Shown: positions 1 to 8,066 of the stretch, in pieces
Layout: each line of letters opens with the position of its first letter
How positions within the stretch are numbered: the stretch's first letter is position 1
Origin: Bacteroidia bacterium
GTDB lineage: Bacteria; Bacteroidota; Bacteroidia; B-17B0; Aurantibacillaceae
Length of the DNA: 64,000 bases
NCBI GenBank assembly: GCA_022842625.1
Contig: JALHPG010000005.1
Location: 1-64,000, forward strand
Direction of reading: 5' to 3'
Notes under the pieces: model-generated
What the model was told of the DNA's origin: nothing
The model's database searches: none
Seen by the model: only the letters and a program-made list of their open reading frames with translations
Translations under genes and position numbers: made by a program

Positions 1-177
1 GAACTGCAAAACATACTGTTTGAGAAGGGTATTATATATAATCGGCAAAAAGACGAATGTCGAAGTGTCGAGCAAAACGAATTTATATATACAATTGCCC
101 AATTATCAAAGGAAACACCTACCTTCGGAGAACAAAAAAAAAATAATTTAACCCCAACTTCGGTTCGCTCACCCTGA
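1..177 (+). CDS. C-terminal end of a probable site-specific (serine) recombinase, cut by window edge
   Basis: Frame 1 is open from the first base to a TGA at 175-177, giving 58 residues with no start in view. The part FEKGIIYNRQKDECRS followed by NEFIYTIAQLSKE resembles the tail of Bacteroidota 'recombinase family' proteins, which typically close with a 'FP(D/E)GI.Y.R....RT...N..F..IA' block. This is recognised by eye from family knowledge, not by a search. The last dozen codons, including the stop, are written in the palindromic repeat at 174-245, so the natural C-terminus may have been changed by that repeat. If right, a recombinase-bearing element lies to the left of the window. It could instead be a chance open frame. 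Confidence 0.5.
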   Translation, partial: ELQNILFEKGIIYNRQKDECRSVEQNEFIYTIAQLSKETPTFGEQKKNNLTPTSVRSP

Positions 178-245
178 GCGGAGTCGAAGGGTGGAAGAAA
201 TTAATTAAGAGCATAATTTCATATAAAGGCTTCGACTCCGCTCAG
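174..245. repeat. Inverted repeat, REP-like, perfect 16-bp arms
   Basis: CTGAGCGGAGTCGAAG at 174-189 is matched by its exact reverse complement at 230-245, with a 40-nt AT-rich spacer. The arms are much more GC-rich than their surroundings. Motifs of the type 'TTCGACTCCGCTCAG.CTGACG' are familiar dispersed palindromes in Bacteroidota intergenic DNA (general knowledge). It holds the stop codon of the upstream recombinase fragment and could fold in RNA from either strand. Confidence 0.75.
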
Positions 246-270
246 CCTGACGAACATAATAGTAACTATA

Positions 271-301
271 CACCTGTCAGGTTTTAAAAACCTGACAGGT
301 G
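271..301. repeat. Near-perfect palindrome, 15-bp arms with 1-nt centre
   Basis: The arm at 271-285 (CACCTGTCAGGTTTT) is the exact reverse complement of 287-301, separated by a single A. Such 'ACCTGTCAGGTTTT-AAAACCTGACAGGT' palindromes are a recognised kind of dispersed repeat in Bacteroidota genomes (general knowledge, not checked here). It lies between the recombinase remnant and the icd terminator, next to a second unrelated palindrome at 174-245. It has no T-tract of its own, so it is not called a terminator. Confidence 0.75.
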
Positions 302-309
302 TGAACAAA

Positions 310-340
310 AAAAGCCCCGTCAAAAAATGACGAGGCTTTT
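310..340 (-). terminator. Rho-independent terminator of icd
   Basis: A 13-bp stem (310-322 with 328-340, one G-U type mismatch) and a 5-nt loop lie 20 nt past the icd stop. Read on the minus strand the stem is followed by a run of seven T. This is the expected end of the icd transcript. Confidence 0.8.
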
Positions 341-360
341 AAAACAAATAAAATTTGAAA

Positions 361-1590
361 TTATTTTCCTAGTGCTTTTTTCAAATTGTCATCAATAGCA
401 GCTAAAAACTCTTCAGTGTATAAATAGTGCTCACCATGTTTTACATTGTTACCGTGTGCGCAAACAGCTAAATCTTTAGTCATTTTACCGCTTTCAACAG
501 TTTCAACACAAACTTTTTCTAATGTTTGAGCAAAGTGAATTAATTCATTATTACCATCTAATTTACCACGGAATTCTAAACCTCTTGTCCATGCAAAAAT
601 ACTTGCAATTGGATTTGTTGAAGTTGGTTTTCCATTTTGGTGATCACGGAAGTGACGAGTTACAGTTCCATGAGCTGCTTCTGCTTCCATAATTTTTCCA
701 TCAGGAGTAATTAATACAGAAGTCATTAATCCTAATGAACCAAAACCTTGTGCAACTGAATCTGATTGAACGTCGCCATCATAATTTTTACAAGCCCAAA
801 CAAAACTTCCGTTCCATTTTAATGCACTTGCAACCATATCATCAATTAAACGGTGTTCGTAAACGATACCTGCTGCTTCGTATTTTGCTTTGTAATCTGC
901 TTGGTAAATTTCTTCAAAAATATCTTTAAAACGACCATCGTATTTTTTTAAGATGGTATTTTTAGTAGATAAATATAAAGGCCATTTTTTGTTTAAAGCT
1001 ACATTAAAACAAGAGTGTGCAAAACCACGAATTGATTCTTCAACATTATACATGCCCATTGCAACACCGGGACCATTAAATTTAAAAATTTCGTGCTCAA
1101 TCACTTTTCCGTCTTCGCCTTCAAACTTCATAGTTAATTTTCCTTTTCCCGGAACAACGAAATCTGTTGCTTTGTATTGATCGCCAAATGCATGACGACC
1201 AACAATGATAGGAGACGTCCAGTTGGTAACTAAACGAGGTACGTTCTTACAAACGATAGGCTCACGAAATACAGTACCATCAAGGATGTTACGAATAGTT
1301 CCGTTTGGAGACTTCCACATTTGTTTTAAATTAAATTCTTTTACACGCGCCTCATCAGGAGTGATAGTAGCACATTTAATACCAACCTGATATTTTTTAA
1401 TTGCTTCAGCAGCATCAATAGTAACTTGGTCATTAGTAGCATCGCGGTGCTCCATTCCTAAGTCGTAGTATTTGATATCAATATCTAAATAAGGAACTAT
1501 TAATTTATCTTTAATAAATTTCCAGATAATTCGGGTCATTTCATCACCGTCTAGATCAACTACGGGATTTGCTACTTTAATTTTGCTCAT
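361..1590 (-). CDS. icd: NADP-dependent isocitrate dehydrogenase, eukaryote-like dimeric type
   Basis: Oxidatively decarboxylates isocitrate to 2-oxoglutarate in the TCA cycle, making NADPH, in the cytoplasm. The 409 residues match the dimeric IDH1/IDH2-like subfamily rather than the E. coli type. The substrate-binding stretch [10 protein letters not shown] (S94, N96, R100), FREPI (R109) and [10 protein letters not shown] (R132) keep even the numbering of human IDH1, and the metal-binding YDGDVQSD segment and [11 protein letters not shown] follow near the C-terminus. It is monocistronic, divergent from psd, with a near-ideal Bacteroidota promoter at 1625-1654 and a terminator at 310-340. Length and motifs are complete. 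Confidence 0.97.
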   Translation of the reverse strand: MSKIKVANPVVDLDGDEMTRIIWKFIKDKLIVPYLDIDIKYYDLGMEHRDATNDQVTIDAAEAIKKYQVGIKCATITPDEARVKEFNLKQMWKSPNGTIRNILDGTVFREPIVCKNVPRLVTNWTSPIIVGRHAFGDQYKATDFVVPGKGKLTMKFEGEDGKVIEHEIFKFNGPGVAMGMYNVEESIRGFAHSCFNVALNKKWPLYLSTKNTILKKYDGRFKDIFEEIYQADYKAKYEAAGIVYEHRLIDDMVASALKWNGSFVWACKNYDGDVQSDSVAQGFGSLGLMTSVLITPDGKIMEAEAAHGTVTRHFRDHQNGKPTSTNPIASIFAWTRGLEFRGKLDGNNELIHFAQTLEKVCVETVESGKMTKDLAVCAHGNNVKHGEHYLYTEEFLAAIDDNLKKALGK

Positions 1591-1624
1591 ATACTAGGTT
1601 TTAAGATTTTTTCAAAATACTTCA

Positions 1625-1654
1625 CAAAATTAGAAAAGGTTGTGTAAGTACCAA
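1625..1654 (-). promoter_or_regulatory. Promoter of icd (Bacteroidota -33/-7 type)
   Basis: On the minus strand TTG (1654-1652) is followed by exactly 19 nt and TAATTTTG (1632-1625), matching the Bacteroidota housekeeping consensus TTG-N19-TAnnTTTG. It ends 34 nt before the icd start codon. This is the cleanest promoter match in the window. Confidence 0.65.
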
Positions 1655-1690
1655 GTTTTTTTTGATTAATATTTATTGATTTTAAACTAT

Positions 1691-1698
1691 TATATTTG
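1691..1698 (+). promoter_or_regulatory. Putative -7 element of psd promoter
   Basis: TATATTTG matches the Bacteroidota -7 consensus TAnnTTTG and lies 16 nt before the psd ATG. No TTG sits at the usual -33 spacing (the nearest are 13 and 26 nt away), so support is moderate. Confidence 0.4.
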
Positions 1699-1714
1699 AA
1701 CAAATTTATATTGA

Positions 1715-2371
1715 ATGAAATTTCACAAAGAAGGTTACGTTAGCTTAGTATTGGTGCTTGTTTTTAGCGCAATTATTATATTTATAGCACATCATTTTTT
1801 CCCCACTTTTGCCATTGCACATTGGTTTGCCTACGTTTTAAGTGCATTCTTAACCATTGTTATTGTTCAATTCTTCAGACACCCAACCCGCCAACACACT
1901 AAAGGCGATAATCTTATCATTGCCCCGGCTGATGGGAAAGTAGTGGTTATTGAAGAAACCACCGAAAACGAGTACTTTAAAGATAAACGTTTACAAGTGA
2001 GCATTTTTATGAGCCCTATTAATGTGCACGTTAACCGTTACCCAATTGCAGGTGTTGTTAGCTTTTTTAAATACCATCCCGGTAAATTTTTAGCTGCCTG
2101 GGAACCAAAAAGCAGTACCGATAACGAGCGTACGACCATTGTTGTAAAACACGCAAATGGCACTGAAATTCTTTTCAGACAAATTGCAGGAGCTTTGGCC
2201 CGCAGAATTGTATGGTATTGCAAACAAGGTGATATTGCCGAACAATGCGGTGAAATGGGCTTTATTAAATTTGGATCTCGTGTTGATCTTTTTTTTCCTA
2301 TTGGAACAAAACTTAATGTAAAAATTGGTGATGTTGTCAAGGGATCTCAAACGGTGATAGCGGAGTTTTAA
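1715..2371 (+). CDS. psd: Phosphatidylserine decarboxylase proenzyme, short form
   Basis: Converts phosphatidylserine to phosphatidylethanolamine at the inner membrane. The protein has 218 residues, the size of the short PSD-A type found in Bacteroidota and archaea. Two hydrophobic segments occupy about residues 8-54, followed by the conserved APADGKVV and FMSPINVHVNR motifs. The self-cleavage site is the Gly-Ser of FGSRVD (G187-S188), where Ser becomes the pyruvoyl group of the small alpha chain. Divergent from icd and convergent with the large membrane protein downstream. Its TAA stop lies in one arm of the repeat at 2368-2518. No phosphatidylserine synthase is in view. Confidence 0.95.
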   Translation: MKFHKEGYVSLVLVLVFSAIIIFIAHHFFPTFAIAHWFAYVLSAFLTIVIVQFFRHPTRQHTKGDNLIIAPADGKVVVIEETTENEYFKDKRLQVSIFMSPINVHVNRYPIAGVVSFFKYHPGKFLAAWEPKSSTDNERTTIVVKHANGTEILFRQIAGALARRIVWYCKQGDIAEQCGEMGFIKFGSRVDLFFPIGTKLNVKIGDVVKGSQTVIAEF

Positions 2372-2518
2372 GCCACTAATTTCACGAATAATACTAAACA
2401 ATTTAATTACTAATTAATGGATTTTGCAATGCTTGCATGCAAAATATTATTTCTATAATCCTAACCTTAACCGGCTAAAAAAATTCATTTTGTGAAATTA
2501 GTGTAATTCGTGGCTTAA
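2368..2518. repeat. Inverted repeat between convergent genes, containing both stop codons
   Basis: TTAAGCCAC (2368-2376) pairs with GTGGCTTAA (2510-2518), and CACTAATTTCAC (2374-2385) is the reverse complement of GTGAAATTAGTG (2492-2503); the submotif CACGAAT/ATTCGTG is also repeated. The pieces are permuted, so this is a pair of dispersed-repeat copies in opposite orientation rather than one clean hairpin. The psd stop (2369-2371) and the stop of the gene ending at 2515 both fall in the arms. A smaller dyad ATTTTGCA/TGCAAAAT sits between them. Confidence 0.6.
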
Positions 2519-5500
2519 AAAAACGCCCTTATCTGCGCTCCGCCCAAATGCACGGCATTTGAATTTGGTGTTTTTCTTCCGTTATAATTAATGCTTATTT
2601 GAATGTTACTATTTAAATTACGTTGGTAAGATAATTCCCAGGTAACATTTTGACCTTTACTTAACGCGTTTAGCATCTCATAAGCAATTGGTGAGTTTTC
2701 GGTGTCGTTATACTTTATTAAAACAAGATCCATTCGTCCGGTTAAACTTCCTTTTTCGGTTTGATTGAATTTTAGTTCGCCTGCAAATGTATTAATGAAT
2801 GCCGTTTGAAAACCGCCTTCAATTTTATTCTTCTTTTCATTGTATTTATAAATACCGCTCATTCTAAAAACCGTATTTGGCTGAAAGATCAATCGCTGCT
2901 CTGATTCATATGCCTCGATAAAATAATTACGCGTAGAGAAGAATTGAGAAGCATTTGATTTTTGACTAAAAGTACCGCTGCTATTGATCGCCCAGGCTTT
3001 TAAAAAATTAATTCGGGCTTTTACTTCGTGTGATAATAATGTTTTTCGTTCGATGCCATTTACTAAAAGTTGCTTTGCCTGATTGTTGATGTAAGTGTAA
3101 TCGGCACCAAACACAGCCGAGCTTTGATTAAAGAAAATACTTTGTCGTAAATTATTATTGCTAGCTAAAATAGATGTATCCCGTACATCTAAAAACGGAT
3201 TAAAATTTAAAACATCACCATTGTCGGCTGTTTTGCCATCAACCCTAAATACAGTTTGTGTTACCCACCGATTTATAAATCGCGAAGCGCCATTTTTTGG
3301 TTGTTTAATTAACGAAGCGGGACGCAACGACACCGAAATACTCATTTGGTTTTGTAACACTTTTACATATTGGTTTGTGGGTGTAAAGATCCTGATGAAT
3401 TTTGCCTGATCGCTAAATTGGGCGATCTCAAATTCGTTGATCTCTTTAATACTATTGCCATTATAATCGTTCCAGGCATACTGTCCCTGACCCGGAGCGA
3501 CTTCCAAATAATAAAACTCTCGCTTATTTTCTAAACCATAACCTGTTTCATAAAATAAACTGGATGTAATTAATCCTTTAAAATAACGAGGATTGTATTC
3601 TAACCTACTTAATACGCTATTATCGGGTTTTAAAAAAGTACCAACAACGTTTTTAAGTTCTAATTTACGATAAGTGACTAAAACTGTAATAGGATTATTT
3701 TTAATTGAATAGATAGATGATTGTAAACCAATATTAGTGGCAAAGGTACTATCCCGCAATTGATCTCCATATGCTAATTTATCGCGACGCTCTTTATAAA
3801 ATAATTTTACACTGTTCTTTGAACTATCTGCGTTGGATACACTACCCTCCCATTCCCAGAATTGATAAGCTCTTGGCAATAAGGTTTTATCGGTTGATCG
3901 TTTAAACAAATTATTTTCAAATTCATCGCTGTAACTAAATTTTAATTTTTTTATACGTTGTGATATGAGTGTTTTATGCCTATAAAACTCGGTATTTTGT
4001 AAGTTTAAATTATCGTTGGTTGTTAAATAACTGCCCACATAACTTGTGGTTAAATTTTTAAATTGATGTCGTGCTAAGGCATTATGACGGATACCCTGAT
4101 AATTGTTTCCCTCGTTAAAAACGTTTATACCATAAGTAAGCGCAGAACCTTTAGTGCTAATTAATCCAACCTCAGCATTGGCAATGTTTTGGTCGTTCAA
4201 TAAAATAGAGGTTAAAGGTCTGTTCCAATCACGATCAAACTCAATACTTCTAAAACGTTCAACCTGACGAAATTGTTTTTGTAAAAATTCGTAACCAAAA
4301 TTATAAATAACTTTAGTTTGGTTTTTTAAAGAATCTGTTTTTAAAATGTTTTGATTTTTACTATTGATCTTTACGCCGCTTCCTTCATCGTTACCTTTAT
4401 CGGATGTACTAAATTGGTTGATGTCGTTTTTCGTATAAACACCTTCAACATTTACGCTATTATTTGTTGTAAGTGAATACGAAAATCCGCCGGTTAGCAT
4501 TTGATTTTGCTTGGGAGTAACCAAGGGAATAACGGGTTCAAAACTACCTTGGGGTATACCGCCAACCGGCGCAACCCATAGATAAACTCTGCCATTTGCG
4601 CTAGAACTCACCTGATTATAGTTTCCTTTACCCGCACCTACATTACTGAATTTTAAACGGTATTTTGCACTATCAGGATTAGTACTGTAAACGTATACAT
4701 TTGTATATAAAACACTATTTACGGTACTATCTACGCTGCGGTAAAACACATCACTATTATTAAATGCGGCAGTTTCTACACCTGTATAAACAGCTTTATC
4801 TATTGTGTCGCCAATTGCAATTAAAACATTTTTTTGTTGTTGTGATAAGGTTTGTTGCAAGGGTTTATTTTTATTATCCTGTTCGCTATAAACATTAAAA
4901 AATATATTCGCTTTTTTACTTTGAATTTCTTCGCCGAAGAAAAATAAAGAACGGGCATAATTTCGTTCAGCATACTGAAACTCAGCAACTACACGTTTAT
5001 CTTTAGTGATAATTTGTTTTGCGGTAAATGTTAGCTCTCCGGTATTGTAATCTATTATGTAATCATTCTCTTGTCCGCGTTGTAATAATTTTCCATCGAT
5101 GTATATTTTTTCAGTACCACTTAAAATTATAATAAACGGCTCATTATCTGCACCCCGCATACGGTATGGCCCTTGATTGTTTTCGGTTCCGAAAAATATT
5201 TGTCTGGAAAATTTACCGCGAGATACTGCACCTGCAACCTGCGTTTTAAATAGTAAAGGTTTTTTTGCCGCACTATCTAAATAATTATTTTCGAGATAAG
5301 CACCTTGGGCTCTTTTGTAAAAATTCATAAAGTAAGAATTTTGCGGGCGCGCCAATTGATAATCACCAACAACTAATTTTGTAGTAGTATTATTTAACTG
5401 AATAAAAACTTTATCAAACTCCTGCAATTGCGCGGTTGTTCCATCTGCCTGAAAGGGAATATTATTATCCGTTGCGGCCAATATCATGTCAATTTCGGGA

Positions 5501-6015
5501 GTGAGCTTACCGCTTACCTGTAAATTTAAATTGGAGTTAACCACCACATCCTGATTATTTCCAAACGAAATTCCGCGACTGATATTTCCGTTTTTATTTA
5601 ACCCATCGTTTTGAAATAAATTATCTTGTTTAGGATTTATTGAATTATAATTTATATTGAACGGATTATTAGGTTTAGAAAGATCGGTGTAAAGTATGTT
5701 TGGATCTTTATGGAAATAATTATTTTCGAAGTTGTAAGGAAAGCGTTTGTAGGAAACTAAAATACTATCCGGTTTTTTGCCGGTAAATATTAATGCGTGA
5801 GCTTTATAATTTACTTTGGGGAAATTGAGTGAATCGCCTAAAGGAAAAGTTTTAAAATTTACGCTTCCCGGAACCAGACTTAGGCTATCTAAAACTAAAG
5901 TATCGTTAAGGGTTTTAAAAAGTTTTTTTTGATTTGGGTTAAATATTTGGGCAGTTCCTTTTAAAACCATAAAAGAAAACACCATTAGAATCCCTAATCG
6001 CCGCAAATACACCAT
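2515..6015 (-). CDS. Large putative outer-membrane beta-barrel protein, unknown function
   Basis: A protein of 1166 residues with a signal peptide ending near LKGTAQ (about residue 22) and no internal helical membrane segments. Residues about 140-240 hold a conserved-looking block, ISRGISFGNNQDVVVNSNL followed by LQVSGKLTPEIDM, FDKVFIQL and VVGDY, that is common in Bacteroidota surface proteins. The rest is rich in alternating polar/aromatic strands (FYKR, YLEN, TLISQRIKKLKF), and the protein ends in the Phe pair RAFF, as outer-membrane barrels do. I infer an outer-membrane protein of a conserved but uncharacterised family; a role in export or surface assembly is only a guess. Transcribed alone, divergent from the small secreted protein at 6177, convergent with psd. 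Confidence 0.75.
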   Translation of the reverse strand: MVYLRRLGILMVFSFMVLKGTAQIFNPNQKKLFKTLNDTLVLDSLSLVPGSVNFKTFPLGDSLNFPKVNYKAHALIFTGKKPDSILVSYKRFPYNFENNYFHKDPNILYTDLSKPNNPFNINYNSINPKQDNLFQNDGLNKNGNISRGISFGNNQDVVVNSNLNLQVSGKLTPEIDMILAATDNNIPFQADGTTAQLQEFDKVFIQLNNTTTKLVVGDYQLARPQNSYFMNFYKRAQGAYLENNYLDSAAKKPLLFKTQVAGAVSRGKFSRQIFFGTENNQGPYRMRGADNEPFIIILSGTEKIYIDGKLLQRGQENDYIIDYNTGELTFTAKQIITKDKRVVAEFQYAERNYARSLFFFGEEIQSKKANIFFNVYSEQDNKNKPLQQTLSQQQKNVLIAIGDTIDKAVYTGVETAAFNNSDVFYRSVDSTVNSVLYTNVYVYSTNPDSAKYRLKFSNVGAGKGNYNQVSSSANGRVYLWVAPVGGIPQGSFEPVIPLVTPKQNQMLTGGFSYSLTTNNSVNVEGVYTKNDINQFSTSDKGNDEGSGVKINSKNQNILKTDSLKNQTKVIYNFGYEFLQKQFRQVERFRSIEFDRDWNRPLTSILLNDQNIANAEVGLISTKGSALTYGINVFNEGNNYQGIRHNALARHQFKNLTTSYVGSYLTTNDNLNLQNTEFYRHKTLISQRIKKLKFSYSDEFENNLFKRSTDKTLLPRAYQFWEWEGSVSNADSSKNSVKLFYKERRDKLAYGDQLRDSTFATNIGLQSSIYSIKNNPITVLVTYRKLELKNVVGTFLKPDNSVLSRLEYNPRYFKGLITSSLFYETGYGLENKREFYYLEVAPGQGQYAWNDYNGNSIKEINEFEIAQFSDQAKFIRIFTPTNQYVKVLQNQMSISVSLRPASLIKQPKNGASRFINRWVTQTVFRVDGKTADNGDVLNFNPFLDVRDTSILASNNNLRQSIFFNQSSAVFGADYTYINNQAKQLLVNGIERKTLLSHEVKARINFLKAWAINSSGTFSQKSNASQFFSTRNYFIEAYESEQRLIFQPNTVFRMSGIYKYNEKKNKIEGGFQTAFINTFAGELKFNQTEKGSLTGRMDLVLIKYNDTENSPIAYEMLNALSKGQNVTWELSYQRNLNSNIQISINYNGRKTPNSNAVHLGGAQIRAFF

Positions 6016-6176
6016 ACAATAACGCTTTTAAAGATACAAAATTGTTTAAAACAAGGGTTTTTAGAGCTAAATGCTAAGATCTATTCTCAACCTTGGCTTA
6101 TAAGGTATTATAGGTGAAAATATTTTCGCATCATAAATAATTATTGTAATTTAAACTCATCCAAAAAACCATTAAA

Positions 6177-6491
6177 ATGAATAGATTCCTTTTTATACTA
6201 ATTTGCAGCTTAGCTTTTTTTGGAAGTAGTTTTGCTCAAGACAAAATTAAATTAAAAACCGGAGATGTAGTAAAAGCAAGGGTTTTGAAGGTTTCAGGGA
6301 GTGATATCACCTATTACAAGATCTACAAATTAAAAGACCCAAAATTAATTTTACCAAAATCGGAAGTAGAATACATTCAATATGAGAATGGAAAAATTGT
6401 TTACATGTCGGCCAAAAGCCCAATAAAAAAAGGCACTAGCGGCAATCCAAAAAAACCGGTAACGAAGAAAACTACTACTAAGAAAAAATAG
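6177..6491 (+). CDS. Small secreted protein with Lys/Thr-rich tail
   Basis: A 104-residue protein with a clear signal peptide (MNRFLFILICSLAFFGSSFA, cleavage before QDKI). The mature part has a short beta-rich region, IKLKTGDVVKARVLKVSGSD followed by an LPKSEVEYIQY segment, which resembles the small RNA-binding-fold-like or 'membrane-associated' domains seen in Bacteroidota lipoproteins, then a very basic tail (KKPVTKKTTTKKK). It stops one base before the stop of the convergent M20 gene. I do not recognise a function. The start is supported by the signal peptide. Confidence 0.75.
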   Translation: MNRFLFILICSLAFFGSSFAQDKIKLKTGDVVKARVLKVSGSDITYYKIYKLKDPKLILPKSEVEYIQYENGKIVYMSAKSPIKKGTSGNPKKPVTKKTTTKKK

Positions 6492-7700
6492 TTAACGATT
6501 CAATTCTGCAATCGTTAAACTTGCCATTAAACCAATTCCTGTTTCCAGAGCCGATTCATCGATATCAAAGGTAGCTGTATGAACACCAGATGTGATCGCC
6601 TTTTCTTTATTGCCTGTACCTAAACGATAAAAACAACTTGGTACTTTTTGAGTAATAAACGCAAAGTCTTCTGCGGTCATGCGTAAAGGTAACTCCTCCA
6701 CATTTTCTTTTCCTAAATAATTTTGAGCAACCGCAAAACAAGCGTTTGTAAAATCAATATCGTTCACTAAAAAAGGATATCCTTTTTCAATTCTTATAAC
6801 AGAGGCGATTTTATATTTATCAGAAATTGTTTTTACTATACGTTGTAACTCATGATGAACAATTGTTCTCCATTTTTCATCCATGGTTCTAAATGTTCCT
6901 TCCATCTCAACTTTTTCGGGAATAACATTAGTAGCACCTTTGCCTTCTATCTTACCAAAAGCCACAACGGTTGGCGTAGTTTCTCCTAATGTGCCCTTTA
7001 ATGCGCCCGGCTTCATAAAATGGTTATTAATTTCAAGTATTATTTCTGAGGCTATCAATAATGGATTAACATAATCTGCAGGCATAGCAGCGTGACCACC
7101 TTTACCGTTTACTGTTATGTATAACTCATCGGTGCTTGCCATATACATGCCACTTTTAAATCCAACTTTACCCGCTTCCATACTTGGAAAAACATGCAGG
7201 GCAATTGCTTTATCAACTTTTGGGTTTTCTAAAACACCGGCATCTATCATTAAACTTGCTCCACCCGGCAATAGCTCTTCTCCCGGTTGAAACATTATCT
7301 TAACCGTTCCTTCAAACTCGTCCTTTAGCTCGTTTAAAATAAAAGCAGCTCCTAATCCGATCGCCGAGTGAACATCGTGTCCGCAGGCGTGCATCACGCC
7401 ATTGTTAATAGATTTGTAAGGCACATTATTTTTTTCTTCAATAGGCAAAGCATCCATATCGGCGCGCAAAAGAATGGTTCTTTTAGTTGGATTTTTTCCT
7501 TTTATCAAAGCAACAATTCCTGTTTCAACGTAACCGGTTGTAAATGCTATTCCGGCTTCAGAGAGCTTACTTTGGATATACTGAGAAGTTTTAAATTCTT
7601 TAAAAGAGAGTTCAGGATGTTGGTGTAAATATCTTCTTATTTCGAGAACCTTTTGAAAATAAGTTTTAGATAAACTTTTTATTTTATTGGTAAGTTCCAT
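6492..7700 (-). CDS. M20-family amidohydrolase (N-acyl-amino acid / peptidase type)
   Basis: Zinc-dependent hydrolase of N-acyl amino acids or related amides, cytoplasmic. The 402 residues fit the M20D amidohydrolase family (hippuricase / HipO-like). Metal-site motifs are present: LLRADMDALP (D81), MHACGHDVH (H104, H108, D109) and GEE in FQPGEELLPGG. A dimerisation domain follows at about residues 190-300. The ATG overlaps the stop of the TauE-like gene by one base (TAATG), so the two are translationally coupled; the upstream outer-membrane gene is one base from that. The exact substrate cannot be told from sequence. Confidence 0.9.
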   Translation of the reverse strand: MELTNKIKSLSKTYFQKVLEIRRYLHQHPELSFKEFKTSQYIQSKLSEAGIAFTTGYVETGIVALIKGKNPTKRTILLRADMDALPIEEKNNVPYKSINNGVMHACGHDVHSAIGLGAAFILNELKDEFEGTVKIMFQPGEELLPGGASLMIDAGVLENPKVDKAIALHVFPSMEAGKVGFKSGMYMASTDELYITVNGKGGHAAMPADYVNPLLIASEIILEINNHFMKPGALKGTLGETTPTVVAFGKIEGKGATNVIPEKVEMEGTFRTMDEKWRTIVHHELQRIVKTISDKYKIASVIRIEKGYPFLVNDIDFTNACFAVAQNYLGKENVEELPLRMTAEDFAFITQKVPSCFYRLGTGNKEKAITSGVHTATFDIDESALETGIGLMASLTIAELNR

Positions 7701-8065
7701 TATTTATTCCACAACATTTTAATGCCAACTAAAATTAAAACAACAGCAAAAATTTGTTTTACTGCTTTAGTATCAATACTAATAGCTGTTTTACTTCCAA
7801 AATAACTGCCCACAAAGAAAGTAATTGCCATAATTGCTGCAAATTTAAAATCAATATTACCGGCTTTATAATAATTGAAAACACTTAATAAACCTATTGG
7901 TAACAAAAACATAAAAATAGTTGTTCCTTGTGCGGTTTTTTGATCCATCTTTAATAAATAAACCAATACCGGCACAATAATGATTCCTCCACCTATACCA
8001 ACCAAACCACTTAAAAAACCGGCAATTAATCCTATAACTAAAAGAATGATGATAGTATTTGACAT
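7700..8065 (-). CDS. Half-size TauE/SafE-family membrane transporter
   Basis: A 121-residue protein made almost wholly of membrane segments. It starts with the family hallmark GLIAGFLSGLVGIGGGIIIV and ends at a fourth helix (AVVLILVGIKMLW). Typical TauE/SafE proteins have about 250 residues with two such halves, so this is a single-repeat form that would have to dimerise. The family exports sulfite, sulfoacetate and related organic anions; the substrate here is unknown. It lies between the M20 gene (1-nt overlap) and the large outer-membrane protein gene (1-nt gap), implying one transcript. The reading frame has no sign of decay. Confidence 0.88.
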   Translation of the reverse strand: MSNTIIILLVIGLIAGFLSGLVGIGGGIIIVPVLVYLLKMDQKTAQGTTIFMFLLPIGLLSVFNYYKAGNIDFKFAAIMAITFFVGSYFGSKTAISIDTKAVKQIFAVVLILVGIKMLWNK

Positions 8066-8066
8066 A

